Part shown: piece after piece, positions 1 to 7,676 of the stretch | Layout of the letters: every line of letters starts with the position of its first letter | Position numbering within the stretch: position 1 is the first letter of the stretch | NCBI GenBank assembly: GCA_020217035.1 | Contig: JAIWOG010000065.1 | Span: 1-10,000 of the forward strand | Direction: 5' to 3' | Origin: Magnetospirillum sp. | Lineage (GTDB): Bacteria; Pseudomonadota; Alphaproteobacteria; Rhodospirillales; Magnetospirillaceae | Length of the DNA: 10,000 nt | Position numbers and translations under genes: made by a program | Notes under the pieces: generated by a model | Database searches by the model: none | The model's input: the letters and a program-made list of their open reading frames with translations, nothing else | Told to the model about the DNA's origin: nothing

Positions 1-169
1 CTGATATATTTCCAGAAAGTCATGCGGTCAGCATTGCCGGAAGATGGCATCGATGCGAACAGACACCGTGTCGGCCGACAGCACACTGAGTGGGCGTCTT
101 CCCTTGTTGTTGGCCGAAGCTTAGGCTAAACCGAAGGCTGCCCCCTTCGAAAACAAGGATTTCCCCACC
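1..169. other. Upstream region with no identified gene
   Basis: No protein family is recognisable here. On the + strand, frame 1 is open from the window edge to a TAA at 127-129 (42 codons) and could be the tail of a gene cut by the edge. Its third-position G/C is only about 57 percent by hand count, clearly lower than in the genes downstream, and the translation resembles nothing I know. A 26-codon frame starting at the ATG at 44 is equally unconvincing. A perfect 12-bp palindrome (TGTCGGCCGACA) lies at 69-80. A weak sigma-70-like pair (TTGTTG at 104-109, TAAACC at 127-132, 17-nt spacer) could drive the first gene, but it matches consensus poorly. Confidence 0.4.
155..159 (+). promoter_or_regulatory. 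Ribosome binding site for the TTG-started asnB-type gene
   Basis: AAGGA lies 10 nt upstream of the TTG at 170. It supports the TTG start, which is also required by the protein: the residue after the initiator must be the catalytic Cys of the glutaminase domain. Confidence 0.6.
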
Positions 170-2017
170 TTGTGCGGTATCGCCGGTATTCTGTCGTCCC
201 AGCGTCCGGTCAATCCGGCAGCGGTTCAGGCCATGACCCAGGCCATGGCCCACCGTGGTCCCGATGGATCGGGATTGTGGGAATCGCCCGATGGTCAGCT
301 GGCCCTGGGACACCGGCGTCTGGCCATCATCGATCCCACCCCGGCCAGCGCCCAACCCTTCGCCGCTGCCGCCCAAGTTCTGACCTTCAATGGCGAGATC
401 TATAATTACCGGGAAATCCGCCAGGAGCTTCAAACACGCGGCCATATCTTCTTCACCGAAGGCGATGTCGAGGTCATCGTCGCCGCTTGGCGGCAATGGG
501 GCGAGGCCTGCGTCAAGTTCTTCAACGGCATGTTCGCCTTCGCCCTGTGGGACGAGACCAAGGGCCAGTTGTTCTGCGCCCGCGACCGTTTCGGCGAAAA
601 GCCGTTCCTCTATGTGACAGGTGATGGCGTTTTCGCCTTCGCTTCGGAATACCGGGCGCTGTTGTCGCTTCAGCATGTTTCCGCCGACCTTGACCAGAAC
701 CGGCTGGCCCGTTTCCTGGTGTCGCCGGCCGATGGCTTGGATCGCGGCGAGACCACCGTCTTCACCGCCATCCGGCAATTGCCGCCCGCCCATGTCATGG
801 TGGTCGACCGGCATGATCCGAGACCACGGCTGAGTTGCTACTGGCAGGGCACACCCGCACGACTGAACCGGCGCTTGGCCCCGCAAGCAGCCGCCGATGC
901 TTTTCGGGACCTTCTGACCGATTCGGTGCGGCTGCGGCTGCGTAGCGACGTTCCGGTCGGTTCTTGCCTTTCAGGCGGACTGGATTCCAGCGCCATCGTC
1001 TGCCTGGCGCGGCGGGAAATAGGTGAAGACGCGCTTTATCATACTTTTTCCGGCCGCTTCCCCGGCACCAGCGCCGATGAAGGCCCGTATATGGAATCCG
1101 TGGCCGCCGCCACGCACCCGCTACGCCACGACGTTGAACCCAAACCGGAAACCTTGCTGGCCGAATTGGGGCGTTTCGCCGAAGCCAACGAGTTGCCGGT
1201 GGATTCAGCCAGCCAATATGCCCAGTACTGCGTTTTCCGTCTGGCCCGTCAGAACGGGGTCAAGGTACTGTTGGACGGCCAGGGTGCCGACGAGATCCTG
1301 GGCGGCTACGAACAATATTTCACCGCCTATCTGCGTGGCGGCGGCGCCGATTCGCCACTCTTGCACAGCCGCTATGGCGACGCTTTGAGCCAGATCCAGC
1401 CCTGGCATGCCCGCCTGCCCCCCCGCTTGCGCCGCTGGCTGGCCCGCAGCATGGACAAGGGCAGCGATCTGGCGTTCGGTTTGGCCGGAGAGGTGCGTGT
1501 CGAACGGTGTACGCCCGCCGCCGATTTGCATGCGGCGCTGCGCCGTGATTCCCTGGATGGCTTCCTAAGCACGCTGCTGCGCTATGGCGATCGCAATTCC
1601 ATGGCCCATTCGGTCGAGGTGCGGCTGCCATTCACCGATCATCGCCTGTTCGAGTTCATCCAGGCGCTGCCGGCGGAACACCTGATGGGCGAAGGCGAAA
1701 CCAAACGGCTGCTGCGCGCCGCCATGGCCGGAATCTTGCCTGACATGGTGCGACTGCGCTGGCGCAAGCATGGCTTCGTGCCGCCGCAGGTGACTTGGCT
1801 GCATCAGGCCCTGTTGCCGGCCGTCGAGGCGGCGGTGGAAGACGGCGGCTTGTCGTCCCTATGGGACCGCAAATGGTGGCGCGGCGCCATCCGCCGCTTC
1901 CGTGCCGGCGACATCAGCCAAGCCTCGGCCTTGTGGAAGGTGCTGGCCACCGAAGCCTGGCGCGTACACTTCCTGGGCGGCGTCGCCAGCCGCCCCAAAT
2001 TCCAACCGCTGCTCTGA
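170..2017 (+). CDS. asnB: AsnB-type asparagine synthetase / glutamine amidotransferase
   Basis: This 615-residue protein has the two-domain AsnB layout. The N-terminal class II glutaminase domain (about 2-210) begins MCGIAG, with the nucleophile Cys2 exposed after Met removal. It also has N74-G-E76 in FNGEIYNY and an ARDRFGEKP segment. The synthetase domain (about 235-600) carries the ATP-pyrophosphatase loop SGGLDSS at 268-274 and a conserved RNSMAHSVEVRLPF segment. In the family the first domain releases ammonia from glutamine and the second adenylates a carboxylate and amidates it; free aspartate is the classical acceptor. The start is TTG at 170, the only start placing Cys at position 2. 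In the loop usually written GEGxDE the Glu is replaced by Gln371 (DGQGADE), which suggests an acceptor other than aspartate. It is the first gene of a polysaccharide unit, 2 nt before a glycosyltransferase, so it may amidate a sugar uronate (inference). Family membership is certain; the substrate is not. Confidence 0.9.
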   Translation: MCGIAGILSSQRPVNPAAVQAMTQAMAHRGPDGSGLWESPDGQLALGHRRLAIIDPTPASAQPFAAAAQVLTFNGEIYNYREIRQELQTRGHIFFTEGDVEVIVAAWRQWGEACVKFFNGMFAFALWDETKGQLFCARDRFGEKPFLYVTGDGVFAFASEYRALLSLQHVSADLDQNRLARFLVSPADGLDRGETTVFTAIRQLPPAHVMVVDRHDPRPRLSCYWQGTPARLNRRLAPQAAADAFRDLLTDSVRLRLRSDVPVGSCLSGGLDSSAIVCLARREIGEDALYHTFSGRFPGTSADEGPYMESVAAATHPLRHDVEPKPETLLAELGRFAEANELPVDSASQYAQYCVFRLARQNGVKVLLDGQGADEILGGYEQYFTAYLRGGGADSPLLHSRYGDALSQIQPWHARLPPRLRRWLARSMDKGSDLAFGLAGEVRVERCTPAADLHAALRRDSLDGFLSTLLRYGDRNSMAHSVEVRLPFTDHRLFEFIQALPAEHLMGEGETKRLLRAAMAGILPDMVRLRWRKHGFVPPQVTWLHQALLPAVEAAVEDGGLSSLWDRKWWRGAIRRFRAGDISQASALWKVLATEAWRVHFLGGVASRPKFQPLL

Positions 2018-2019
2018 CC

Positions 2020-3177
2020 ATGCGGCTGGTCTTCGTCAACCACTGCCACCCGGACACGCCCCATGTCTGCGCCACCCGTGTCGCCCGCATGGCCGAAGCC
2101 TGCGCCCGCGCCGGTCATCAGGTGGTGCTGCTGACCCAGACCCTGGACGACGATCCGCCGCAAGTGTTGCCAGAGCACCTGCCAGGCGTCCTGGACTCCC
2201 ATGATTGGTCGCGTCCCTTGCTGGTGGATTGCCCGCCGCGTTCGGCACCGCTGCTGAACGCCGTCCGTGACGGCCAAGTTCCTCGTTGGCTGCGTCTACC
2301 GCTGTTGGCCGCCTTTTATGTGGGGCGCTCGGGGCTGTTCACCGACTGGCGCGACGGCGCCGCGCCTTATGTGGAACAATTGGCCCGTCACTTCCGCCCC
2401 CATTGCGCCTGGGCCACCTTCGGCAACACCGATGCCTGGGTCCTGGCCCGTCAGGTCGCCCGACAATCCGGCGGTCGGTGGGCAGCGGACCTCAAGGACC
2501 CTTGGCGCATCTTCATCCCCGGCCCGATGCGGCGATTACTGGCCAAACGCTTCGAACCCAAGACCTTCACCGCCTTGTCCGACCAGCATGGTGACGAAAT
2601 CCGCCGCTGGTTCGGACAACCCGCCGTCACGGTTTACTCGGGCATCGACGAGGGATTTCTGACCATACCGCCGCCACCACCGCCCGGCCCTTGGAAGATC
2701 CTGATCATCGGCGCTTTATATGATTCAAGTCATCTATTCCAGCTGGCGGAAGGCTTACGCCGCTGGGGACGGAAGGCCAGCATCGTCTATGCCGGATCGG
2801 AAGGCGCCCGCTTGCGTGACGCCCTGCCCGGCTGGAACGTGGAAACCCCCGGCTATGTGGATTTGGTGACCTTGCGGCAACTGGCGGCCCAATGCCATGC
2901 CAGCCTTTATGTCCGCAATCCCCGCGCCCTTTACCAACACAAACTGGTGGAATTGCTGGCACTGGACCGCCCAGTCCTGTGCCTGCCCGAGGAAGCCCCG
3001 GAATCCCTGGCCATCGCCCGATTCTTGGGGGCGGATTTCCGTTCTTGCGCCGACGCCGACGCCCTGGCCCAAGGTCTGGCCGAAGTAATGGGCCGTCATC
3101 GGCCGGTGGACCGCGCCCGGCTGGCCGAGTATACCTGGGATTCCCAAGCCGAACGCTTGCTGAAGGTGCTGTCATGA
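2020..3177 (+). CDS. GT-B glycosyltransferase, GT4-like
   Basis: This 385-residue protein probably transfers a sugar from a nucleotide-sugar to a lipid-linked glycan at the cytoplasmic face of the membrane; donor and acceptor are unknown. The N-terminal Rossmann half starts MRLVFVNHCHPD and has the segment RVARMAEACARAGHQVVLLT, typical of GT4 enzymes. DLKDPWR at 157-163 matches the D-x-x-DPW element of this group. Six consecutive prolines (217-222) link the two halves. The second half starts KILIIGALYDSSH, and YQHKLVELLALDRPVL at 305-320 corresponds to the usual KLFEYLALGRPVL nucleotide-binding helix. No clear E-x7-E motif is seen. The ATG at 2020 is preferred to in-frame upstream starts such as 1795, which lie inside the preceding gene and add about 75 residues unlike any glycosyltransferase. 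It starts 2 nt after the asnB stop without a strong ribosome site and overlaps the next gene by 4 nt, so its translation is probably coupled on both sides. Confidence 0.8.
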   Translation: MRLVFVNHCHPDTPHVCATRVARMAEACARAGHQVVLLTQTLDDDPPQVLPEHLPGVLDSHDWSRPLLVDCPPRSAPLLNAVRDGQVPRWLRLPLLAAFYVGRSGLFTDWRDGAAPYVEQLARHFRPHCAWATFGNTDAWVLARQVARQSGGRWAADLKDPWRIFIPGPMRRLLAKRFEPKTFTALSDQHGDEIRRWFGQPAVTVYSGIDEGFLTIPPPPPPGPWKILIIGALYDSSHLFQLAEGLRRWGRKASIVYAGSEGARLRDALPGWNVETPGYVDLVTLRQLAAQCHASLYVRNPRALYQHKLVELLALDRPVLCLPEEAPESLAIARFLGADFRSCADADALAQGLAEVMGRHRPVDRARLAEYTWDSQAERLLKVLS

Positions 3178-4304
3178 AGGTGGCGGTCGCCGTCCACGGA
3201 CGTTTCCACGGCTTCGAACTGGCCGCCGAATTGTACGCGCGTCACATGCTGGCGCGGCTGGACACCACCTATCCCCGTTTCGCCTGTCCGGCCCGCATGA
3301 AGGTGCGCACCCTGCCGGCACTGGAATTATTGCGCCGGGCCTGGCCGCGTCTTCATCTGCCGGGCAATCCCGACCTGTTCATCGCCCAACGCTTCGCCAA
3401 GTCGCTGGCCGGCCACCTGCCGCAGGCCGACATCCTGGTGGGGTGGAGCGGCGCCAGCCTGGAAGCCATCAGACCAGCACAGGAACGGGGCATGAAGGTG
3501 GTGCTTGAACGGGGATCCACCCACATGACGCACCAGACCGAGACCCTGCGCCAGGCCCAGGCCCGTTTCGGCGTGGACTGGACGGCAACCGACCCGCGCC
3601 TGATCGAGCGCGAATTGGCGGAATACCAGCAAGCCGACCTGATTTGCACCGGCAGCGGCCATGCCCGCCGAACCTTCATTGAACATGGAATCGAGCCGGC
3701 CAAGGTGGCGGTCAATCCCTATGGCGTCGACCTGACCTGTTTCGCCCCTGACGACAAGCCGCGGCTGAAGCGGGTGCTGTTCGCCGGTCAGGTGGGATTA
3801 CGCAAGGGAATCCCCTGGCTGGTGGAAGCCTTCCGGAAACTGCCCGCCGACTGGGAACTGCATCTGGCCGGACCGGTAGAGCCTGGGATGGATCGGGTGT
3901 TCGCCCGCCTGGACATGTCGCGGGTCGTCTTGCGCGGCCCCTTGAGCCGCCATGATCTGGCCGAGGAATACCGCCGCGCCGCCATCTTCTGCCTGCCGTC
4001 CATCGAGGAAGGCTTCGGCATGGTCATCCTGCAGGCCATGGCCTCGGGCTGCGCGGTGGTGGCCTCGACCGCCACCGGCGGCCCCGACGCCGGCGAGGAC
4101 GCCGAGCAATTGCTGCTGGTTCCCCCCGCCGACAGCCCGGCCCTGGGCCTGGCGTTGCTGCGACTGGCCGAGGATGCCGCGCTGCGCGAACGATTGGGAC
4201 AGGCCGCGCGGGCACGGGTGGCGCACGGTTTTTCCTGGGTCGATTACGGCCAACGCGCCGTCGCCCTTTACCAGATGTTGACGAACCCGAAGCCGGTATG
4301 TTGA
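3174..4304 (+). CDS. Glycosyltransferase family 4
   Basis: This 376-residue GT-B enzyme is a more canonical GT4 member than its neighbour. The N-terminal half has VLERGSTH, a phosphate-contact segment found in many GT4 enzymes, and VNPYGVDLTCF near the domain boundary. The C-terminal half has AGQVGLRKGIPWLVEAF with Arg210 and Lys211 (the usual donor-phosphate pair), followed by SIEEGFGMVILQAMASG with Glu279. In most GT4 enzymes a second Glu lies eight residues later; here it is Gln287. Retaining transfer to a lipid-linked oligosaccharide is the likely role; the sugars cannot be told. The start ATG at 3174 overlaps the previous stop (ATGA). AAGGTG at 3163-3168 gives a reasonable ribosome site. 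An in-frame extension back to 2892 is rejected because it runs through the previous gene in another frame and has low-complexity Pro/Arg-rich content. Confidence 0.87.
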   Translation: MKVAVAVHGRFHGFELAAELYARHMLARLDTTYPRFACPARMKVRTLPALELLRRAWPRLHLPGNPDLFIAQRFAKSLAGHLPQADILVGWSGASLEAIRPAQERGMKVVLERGSTHMTHQTETLRQAQARFGVDWTATDPRLIERELAEYQQADLICTGSGHARRTFIEHGIEPAKVAVNPYGVDLTCFAPDDKPRLKRVLFAGQVGLRKGIPWLVEAFRKLPADWELHLAGPVEPGMDRVFARLDMSRVVLRGPLSRHDLAEEYRRAAIFCLPSIEEGFGMVILQAMASGCAVVASTATGGPDAGEDAEQLLLVPPADSPALGLALLRLAEDAALRERLGQAARARVAHGFSWVDYGQRAVALYQMLTNPKPVC

Positions 4305-4343
4305 AACTGCCGGCCATCGCCTGACGAAAGAAGTGTTTCAGCC

Positions 4344-5612
4344 ATGAACAAGACTCCGAAGATCGCCGTCATCGGCCTGGGTTACGTGGGCCTGCCCCTG
4401 GCCGTCGGCATCGCCCGGCATTTCCCGACGGTGGGCTTCGACATCTCGGAACCGCGCGTGGCCGAACTGCATCAGGGTTTCGACCGCACCGGCGAGGTCG
4501 ACCGCGCCAATCTGCGGGCCAGCACCATCAAGCTGACCGCCAAGCTGGCCGACATCAAGGGCTGCGACGTCTTCATCGTCACCGTGCCCACCCCGGTCAC
4601 CGACGACAACCGCCCCGATCTGGGCCCGGTGATGAGCGCCTGCCGCAGTGTCGGTGGTGTCATGGCCAAGGGCGCGGTGGTGGTGTTCGAAAGCACCGTC
4701 TATCCCGGCGTCACCGAGGACATCTGCGGTCCGGAACTGGAGCGGGTGTCGGGACTGAAATGCGGCATCGACTTCTTCCTGGGCTACAGTCCGGAACGCA
4801 TCAATCCCGGCGACCGTGAACATACAGTGGATCGCATCACCAAGGTGATCGCCGGCCAAAATCCCGATATCACCGAATTGCTGGCCCGCATCTACGGGGC
4901 GGTGACGAGTGGTGGGGTGTTCCGCGCCGCCTCCATCCGCGTCGCCGAAGCCGCCAAGGTGATCGAGAACGCCCAACGCGACATCAACATCGCCTTCATC
5001 AACGAGATCACCCAGATTTTCCAGAAGCTGGACATCTCGGTCTACGACGTGCTCGACGCGTCCGCCACAAAGTGGAACTTCCTGAATTTCAAGCCTGGCT
5101 TGGTGGGCGGCCATTGCATCGGCGTCGATCCGTTCTATCTGGCGCAATGCGCCATCGACAACGGCCACCACCCGGAGGTCATCCTGGCCGGCCGCCGCAT
5201 CAACGACGGCATGGGTCCGTGGATCGCCGAGATGATATCCGGCCTGCTGGCCGGCCCGTCGCGGGTGTTGATGCTGGGCCTGACCTTCAAGGAGAACGTG
5301 CCCGACCTTAGAAACTCCAAGGTCATCGACGTCATTCGCGGCCTTCGTGCCAAGGGCCATGTGGTCGATGTGCACGATCCCTACGCCGACCCGCAAGAAG
5401 CCAAGCACGAATATGACGAAACCCTGATTCCGTCCTTGGATGGCTTGTCCGGCTATGATTGCGTGGTCGGCGCCGTGCCCCACGCCCCTTATTGCGCCTT
5501 CACCCCGGAAAACTTCGACGTGCTGCTGAAACAAGGTGGCCTGATCGCCGACGTCAAGGCGCTGTGGCGAAGCAAGGAGCTCCCCGCCGCCATGCGGCTG
5601 TGGAGGCTTTAG
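4344..5612 (+). CDS. tviB: UDP-N-acetylhexosamine 6-dehydrogenase (TviB/WbpO type)
   Basis: This 422-residue enzyme oxidises C6 of a UDP-sugar to a carboxylate in two NAD-dependent steps. The NAD-binding GLGYVG is at 11-16. Further markers are ESTVYPG near 115-121, YSPERINPG at 148-156 with Glu151, TKWNFL at 242-247 with Lys243, and GGHCIGVDPFYL with the catalytic Cys258. The C-terminal UDP-binding domain has GLTFKENVPDLRNSK. Length and motif spacing match the TviB/WbpO group, which acts on UDP-GlcNAc or UDP-GalNAc, better than the UDP-glucose dehydrogenases; which epimer is used cannot be read from sequence. The symbol denotes the group, not a proven Vi-antigen role. It is cytosolic and supplies uronic-acid precursor to the surrounding glycosyltransferases. 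A 39-nt gap precedes it, with a purine-rich AAAGAAG at 4327-4333 as a likely ribosome site; this is the largest gap in the unit and contains no obvious promoter. Confidence 0.9.
   Translation: MNKTPKIAVIGLGYVGLPLAVGIARHFPTVGFDISEPRVAELHQGFDRTGEVDRANLRASTIKLTAKLADIKGCDVFIVTVPTPVTDDNRPDLGPVMSACRSVGGVMAKGAVVVFESTVYPGVTEDICGPELERVSGLKCGIDFFLGYSPERINPGDREHTVDRITKVIAGQNPDITELLARIYGAVTSGGVFRAASIRVAEAAKVIENAQRDINIAFINEITQIFQKLDISVYDVLDASATKWNFLNFKPGLVGGHCIGVDPFYLAQCAIDNGHHPEVILAGRRINDGMGPWIAEMISGLLAGPSRVLMLGLTFKENVPDLRNSKVIDVIRGLRAKGHVVDVHDPYADPQEAKHEYDETLIPSLDGLSGYDCVVGAVPHAPYCAFTPENFDVLLKQGGLIADVKALWRSKELPAAMRLWRL
5602..5606 (+). promoter_or_regulatory. Ribosome binding site deciding the TTG start at 5617
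   Basis: GGAGG lies inside the final codons of the dehydrogenase gene, 10 nt before the TTG at 5617. No ATG is available near the conserved N-terminus, so this strong site is what makes the TTG start convincing. Confidence 0.65.
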
Positions 5613-5616
5613 ACCC

Positions 5617-6564
5617 TTGCGCATCCTGTTCGTCACCGCCAGCCGTATAGGTGACGCTGTGTTGTCCACCGGCCTGCTGGCGCACTTGGCCGAAACCTAT
5701 CCGCAGGCCCGCTTCACCGTGGCCTGCGGGGCGCCGGCGGCCCCGTTATTCGCCGCCGCCCCCTTCGTGGAAAAAGTCATCCCCATGGTCAAGCGCAAGC
5801 GGGCTGGCCATTGGCGCGACCTGTGGGCGCGAACCTGCACCACCTGGTGGTCGCTGGTGGTCGACCTTCGCGGGTCGGCACTGGGCTACCTTGTTCCCGC
5901 CAGCCGCCGTCTGGTGCTGAAATCGTCTTGGGAACCCAGGCATCGCCTTTACCATCTGGCGTCGGTCCTGGGGAAGACCCAAGCCTTCCCGCCAGTGTTG
6001 TGGAACACTCCCCAGCAACTGCGCCAAGCCGAAAGCCTGATCCCCCCGGGTCCCTTCACCCTGGCCTTGGGACCCACCGCCAATTGGGGGGGCAAGCAAT
6101 GGCCGGCTGAACGTTTCGCCGAGCTCGCCTTGGCTCTGACCGCAGATAATCTTGGTCGTGTCGTCGTCTTCGGTGCCGAAAACGAACGCCCCTCGGTCCT
6201 GCCCCTGCTTCGTTCCTTGCCTGCCGGCCGGACCCTGGATTTGATCGGCAAGATCGACTTGCCCACCGTTCACGCGTGCCTGAAACGCTGCGACCTGTTT
6301 GTTGGCAACGATTCTGGATTGATGCACATGGCTGCGGCAGCCAGCATCCCGACCTTGGGTTTGTTCGGGCCTTCCTCGGAAGTCTTTTATGGCCCGTTCG
6401 GCCCCCACTGCGCCAGTGTACGCGGACCCAGAAGTTTCGAGGATATCTGCCACGCCCCCGATTACGATTACCGCAGCCAGAATTGCTTGATGCTGGACTT
6501 GCAGGTGGCCAAAGTCGTGGAAGCGTGCCGACAATTCCGACACCTAGCTAGCGGGGAGCCTTGA
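5617..6564 (+). CDS. Glycosyltransferase family 9 (heptosyltransferase-like)
   Basis: This 315-residue protein belongs to the ADP-heptose:LPS heptosyltransferase superfamily. The N-terminus MRILFVTASRIGDAVLST places Asp13 where WaaC-type enzymes have their catalytic Asp. GPTANWGGKQWPAERF at 152-167 matches the donor-binding region, and the signature GNDSGLMHMAAA begins at Gly230 (NDSGLMH at 231-237). GT9 enzymes usually add a heptose to the LPS inner core, but relatives inside polysaccharide clusters may use other sugars; WaaC and WaaF proper tend to be somewhat longer, near 320-350 residues. The start is TTG at 5617, 4 nt after the previous stop, preceded by GGAGG at 5602-5606. The stop overlaps the next ATG by one base (TGATG). 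The family call is firm; donor and acceptor are unknown, and assignment to core LPS versus the locus glycan is open. Confidence 0.87.
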   Translation: MRILFVTASRIGDAVLSTGLLAHLAETYPQARFTVACGAPAAPLFAAAPFVEKVIPMVKRKRAGHWRDLWARTCTTWWSLVVDLRGSALGYLVPASRRLVLKSSWEPRHRLYHLASVLGKTQAFPPVLWNTPQQLRQAESLIPPGPFTLALGPTANWGGKQWPAERFAELALALTADNLGRVVVFGAENERPSVLPLLRSLPAGRTLDLIGKIDLPTVHACLKRCDLFVGNDSGLMHMAAAASIPTLGLFGPSSEVFYGPFGPHCASVRGPRSFEDICHAPDYDYRSQNCLMLDLQVAKVVEACRQFRHLASGEP

Positions 6565-7676
6565 TGCGTCGGCTTTTGGGAAACTTGTTGACCAGCATCG
6601 TCGCCGTCATCGTCTGCCTGGCCATGGCCGAGGCTGTCCTATGGTTTGTCAGCCCTCCTCCCAAGCCACCATTTCCCAAGGGCATGTTCGATTACCACGC
6701 CTCGACATGGCGCTTGACTCCCAATTTCTCGGGTCTGACCGGCAATCGCGCCGATTTCGACGATAAACGTGTCACCGCCGACGCCGATGGCCGGCGTATC
6801 GTTCCTGCCGCGCCACAAAAAGCGGCGCATCGTTTATGGTTGCTGGGTGATAGTCAAACCTTCGGCCATGGACTGGCCGACGAGGAAACATGGGCCAATC
6901 GCTTGCAAGAAGAGTTCAACCGCCAAAGTCTGTCGATCAAAGTCGTCAACTTGGCGGTGCCTGCTGTCAACGTCGATCAATATCTAGCCCGTATCCACCA
7001 GATGAACCAGGAAATCCAAGCCGGGGACCAGGTCCTGGTCGGCCTGAGCTGGAACGACATCATTACACCGCAACAGATCGGTCCCGGCGCCATCCAAGTC
7101 GTCGATGGTTATCTGGTGAGCGCGGCCCAAAATGCTTCGTCCGACTCGATCAAACGGCGTGTCGCCCTGTACGATGCCACCGGGATTATCCTGCCGGACT
7201 TACAGAATTTGAAGACCGTGCTGGATTCCCTGTCCAACACCTCGGCCTTGGCAAATTTCATCTATCCCCGGGCCAAGGCCATCTATTACCGCAATAGATC
7301 TTCCCGTCCCTTGGACGCCATCATCGAGGCCAAGGTACCCGAGGCCAATTTCTATCTGCTTTCGGAAATGCAAGCCATCGTCCAGGCCCGAGGGGCTTCG
7401 TTCACCGTTTTATCCCTGCCGGATAAGATTTTTTTCGAAGACAGCGCCTATGCGGTCTATTCGGTGAACGGCAAGGATTTTCCGGAACAGAATTTCCCCG
7501 GGCACGTGATCATGCCGCTTTGCGAGAAATTCGAAATACGGTGCCTGGATAGTTTCGACGTCCTGCGCCAACACCAGGATGACCCCGTGGCTTACGTGAA
7601 AGATGGCCATTACAACCCGAAAGGAGCCATAGTCATCGCCCACTGGCTTGCATCCGTGGTCACTCCGTCTCCATGA
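6564..7676 (+). CDS. Membrane-anchored SGNH-fold hydrolase/acyltransferase-like protein (first of pair)
   Basis: This 370-residue protein has one hydrophobic segment at about 8-29, so it probably sits in the inner membrane with its domain in the periplasm. SGNH motifs are visible: block I GDSQTFG with Ser97, block III SWND with Asn164, and block V D347-x-H349 in KDGHYNPKG. Block II, usually N-x-G-x-x-G, reads NLAVPAVN at 129-136, with Ala at both glycine positions. This may weaken the oxyanion hole. SGNH-fold proteins include esterases and the polysaccharide O-acetyltransferases related to AlgJ/AlgX. Its place in the cluster suggests acyl modification of the glycan (inference). ATG 6564 is chosen over an adjacent in-frame TTG at 6561 because GGGGAG at 6553-6558 and the one-base overlap with the previous stop fit it well. 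It ends in an ATGA overlap with a second SGNH gene. It looks by eye somewhat more AT-rich than the genes before it. Confidence 0.75.
   Translation: MRRLLGNLLTSIVAVIVCLAMAEAVLWFVSPPPKPPFPKGMFDYHASTWRLTPNFSGLTGNRADFDDKRVTADADGRRIVPAAPQKAAHRLWLLGDSQTFGHGLADEETWANRLQEEFNRQSLSIKVVNLAVPAVNVDQYLARIHQMNQEIQAGDQVLVGLSWNDIITPQQIGPGAIQVVDGYLVSAAQNASSDSIKRRVALYDATGIILPDLQNLKTVLDSLSNTSALANFIYPRAKAIYYRNRSSRPLDAIIEAKVPEANFYLLSEMQAIVQARGASFTVLSLPDKIFFEDSAYAVYSVNGKDFPEQNFPGHVIMPLCEKFEIRCLDSFDVLRQHQDDPVAYVKDGHYNPKGAIVIAHWLASVVTPSP

Noticed and set aside
69..80. Perfect 12-bp palindrome TGTCGGCCGACA as an operator
   Set aside because: Two or three perfect 12-mers are expected by chance in 10 kb, and it lies 90 nt before the first gene with no convincing promoter beside it. 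Mentioned under the upstream region only.
1..129. Frame 1 open region as the end of a cut-off upstream gene
   Set aside because: Possible, but third-position G/C is low for this genome and nothing in the 42 residues is recognisable, so it is not called as a gene.
20..886. Open frame on the - strand (288 codons) covering the start of the asnB-type gene
   Set aside because: Opposite a convincing glutaminase domain; no recognisable motif; low-complexity content.
1795..2019. In-frame upstream extension of the first glycosyltransferase
   Set aside because: Lies wholly inside the asnB-type gene and gives Arg/Gly/Pro-rich sequence; the conserved N-terminus begins at the ATG at 2020.
2892..3173. 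In-frame upstream extension of the second glycosyltransferase
   Set aside because: Runs through the previous gene in another frame; low-complexity Pro/Arg content; the ATGA start at 3174 fits the fold and has a ribosome site.
4298..4324. Eight-codon reading frame (MLKLPAIA) between the second glycosyltransferase and the dehydrogenase
   Set aside because: Too short to support; no regulatory codon pattern such as a run of identical codons and no attenuator-like hairpin next to it.
4338..5669. Long open frame on the - strand (443 codons) opposite the dehydrogenase gene
   Set aside because: It mirrors the + strand codon pattern of a gene with clear motifs, is rich in Gly, His, Asp and Val without any family resemblance, and is a typical antisense shadow in high-GC DNA.
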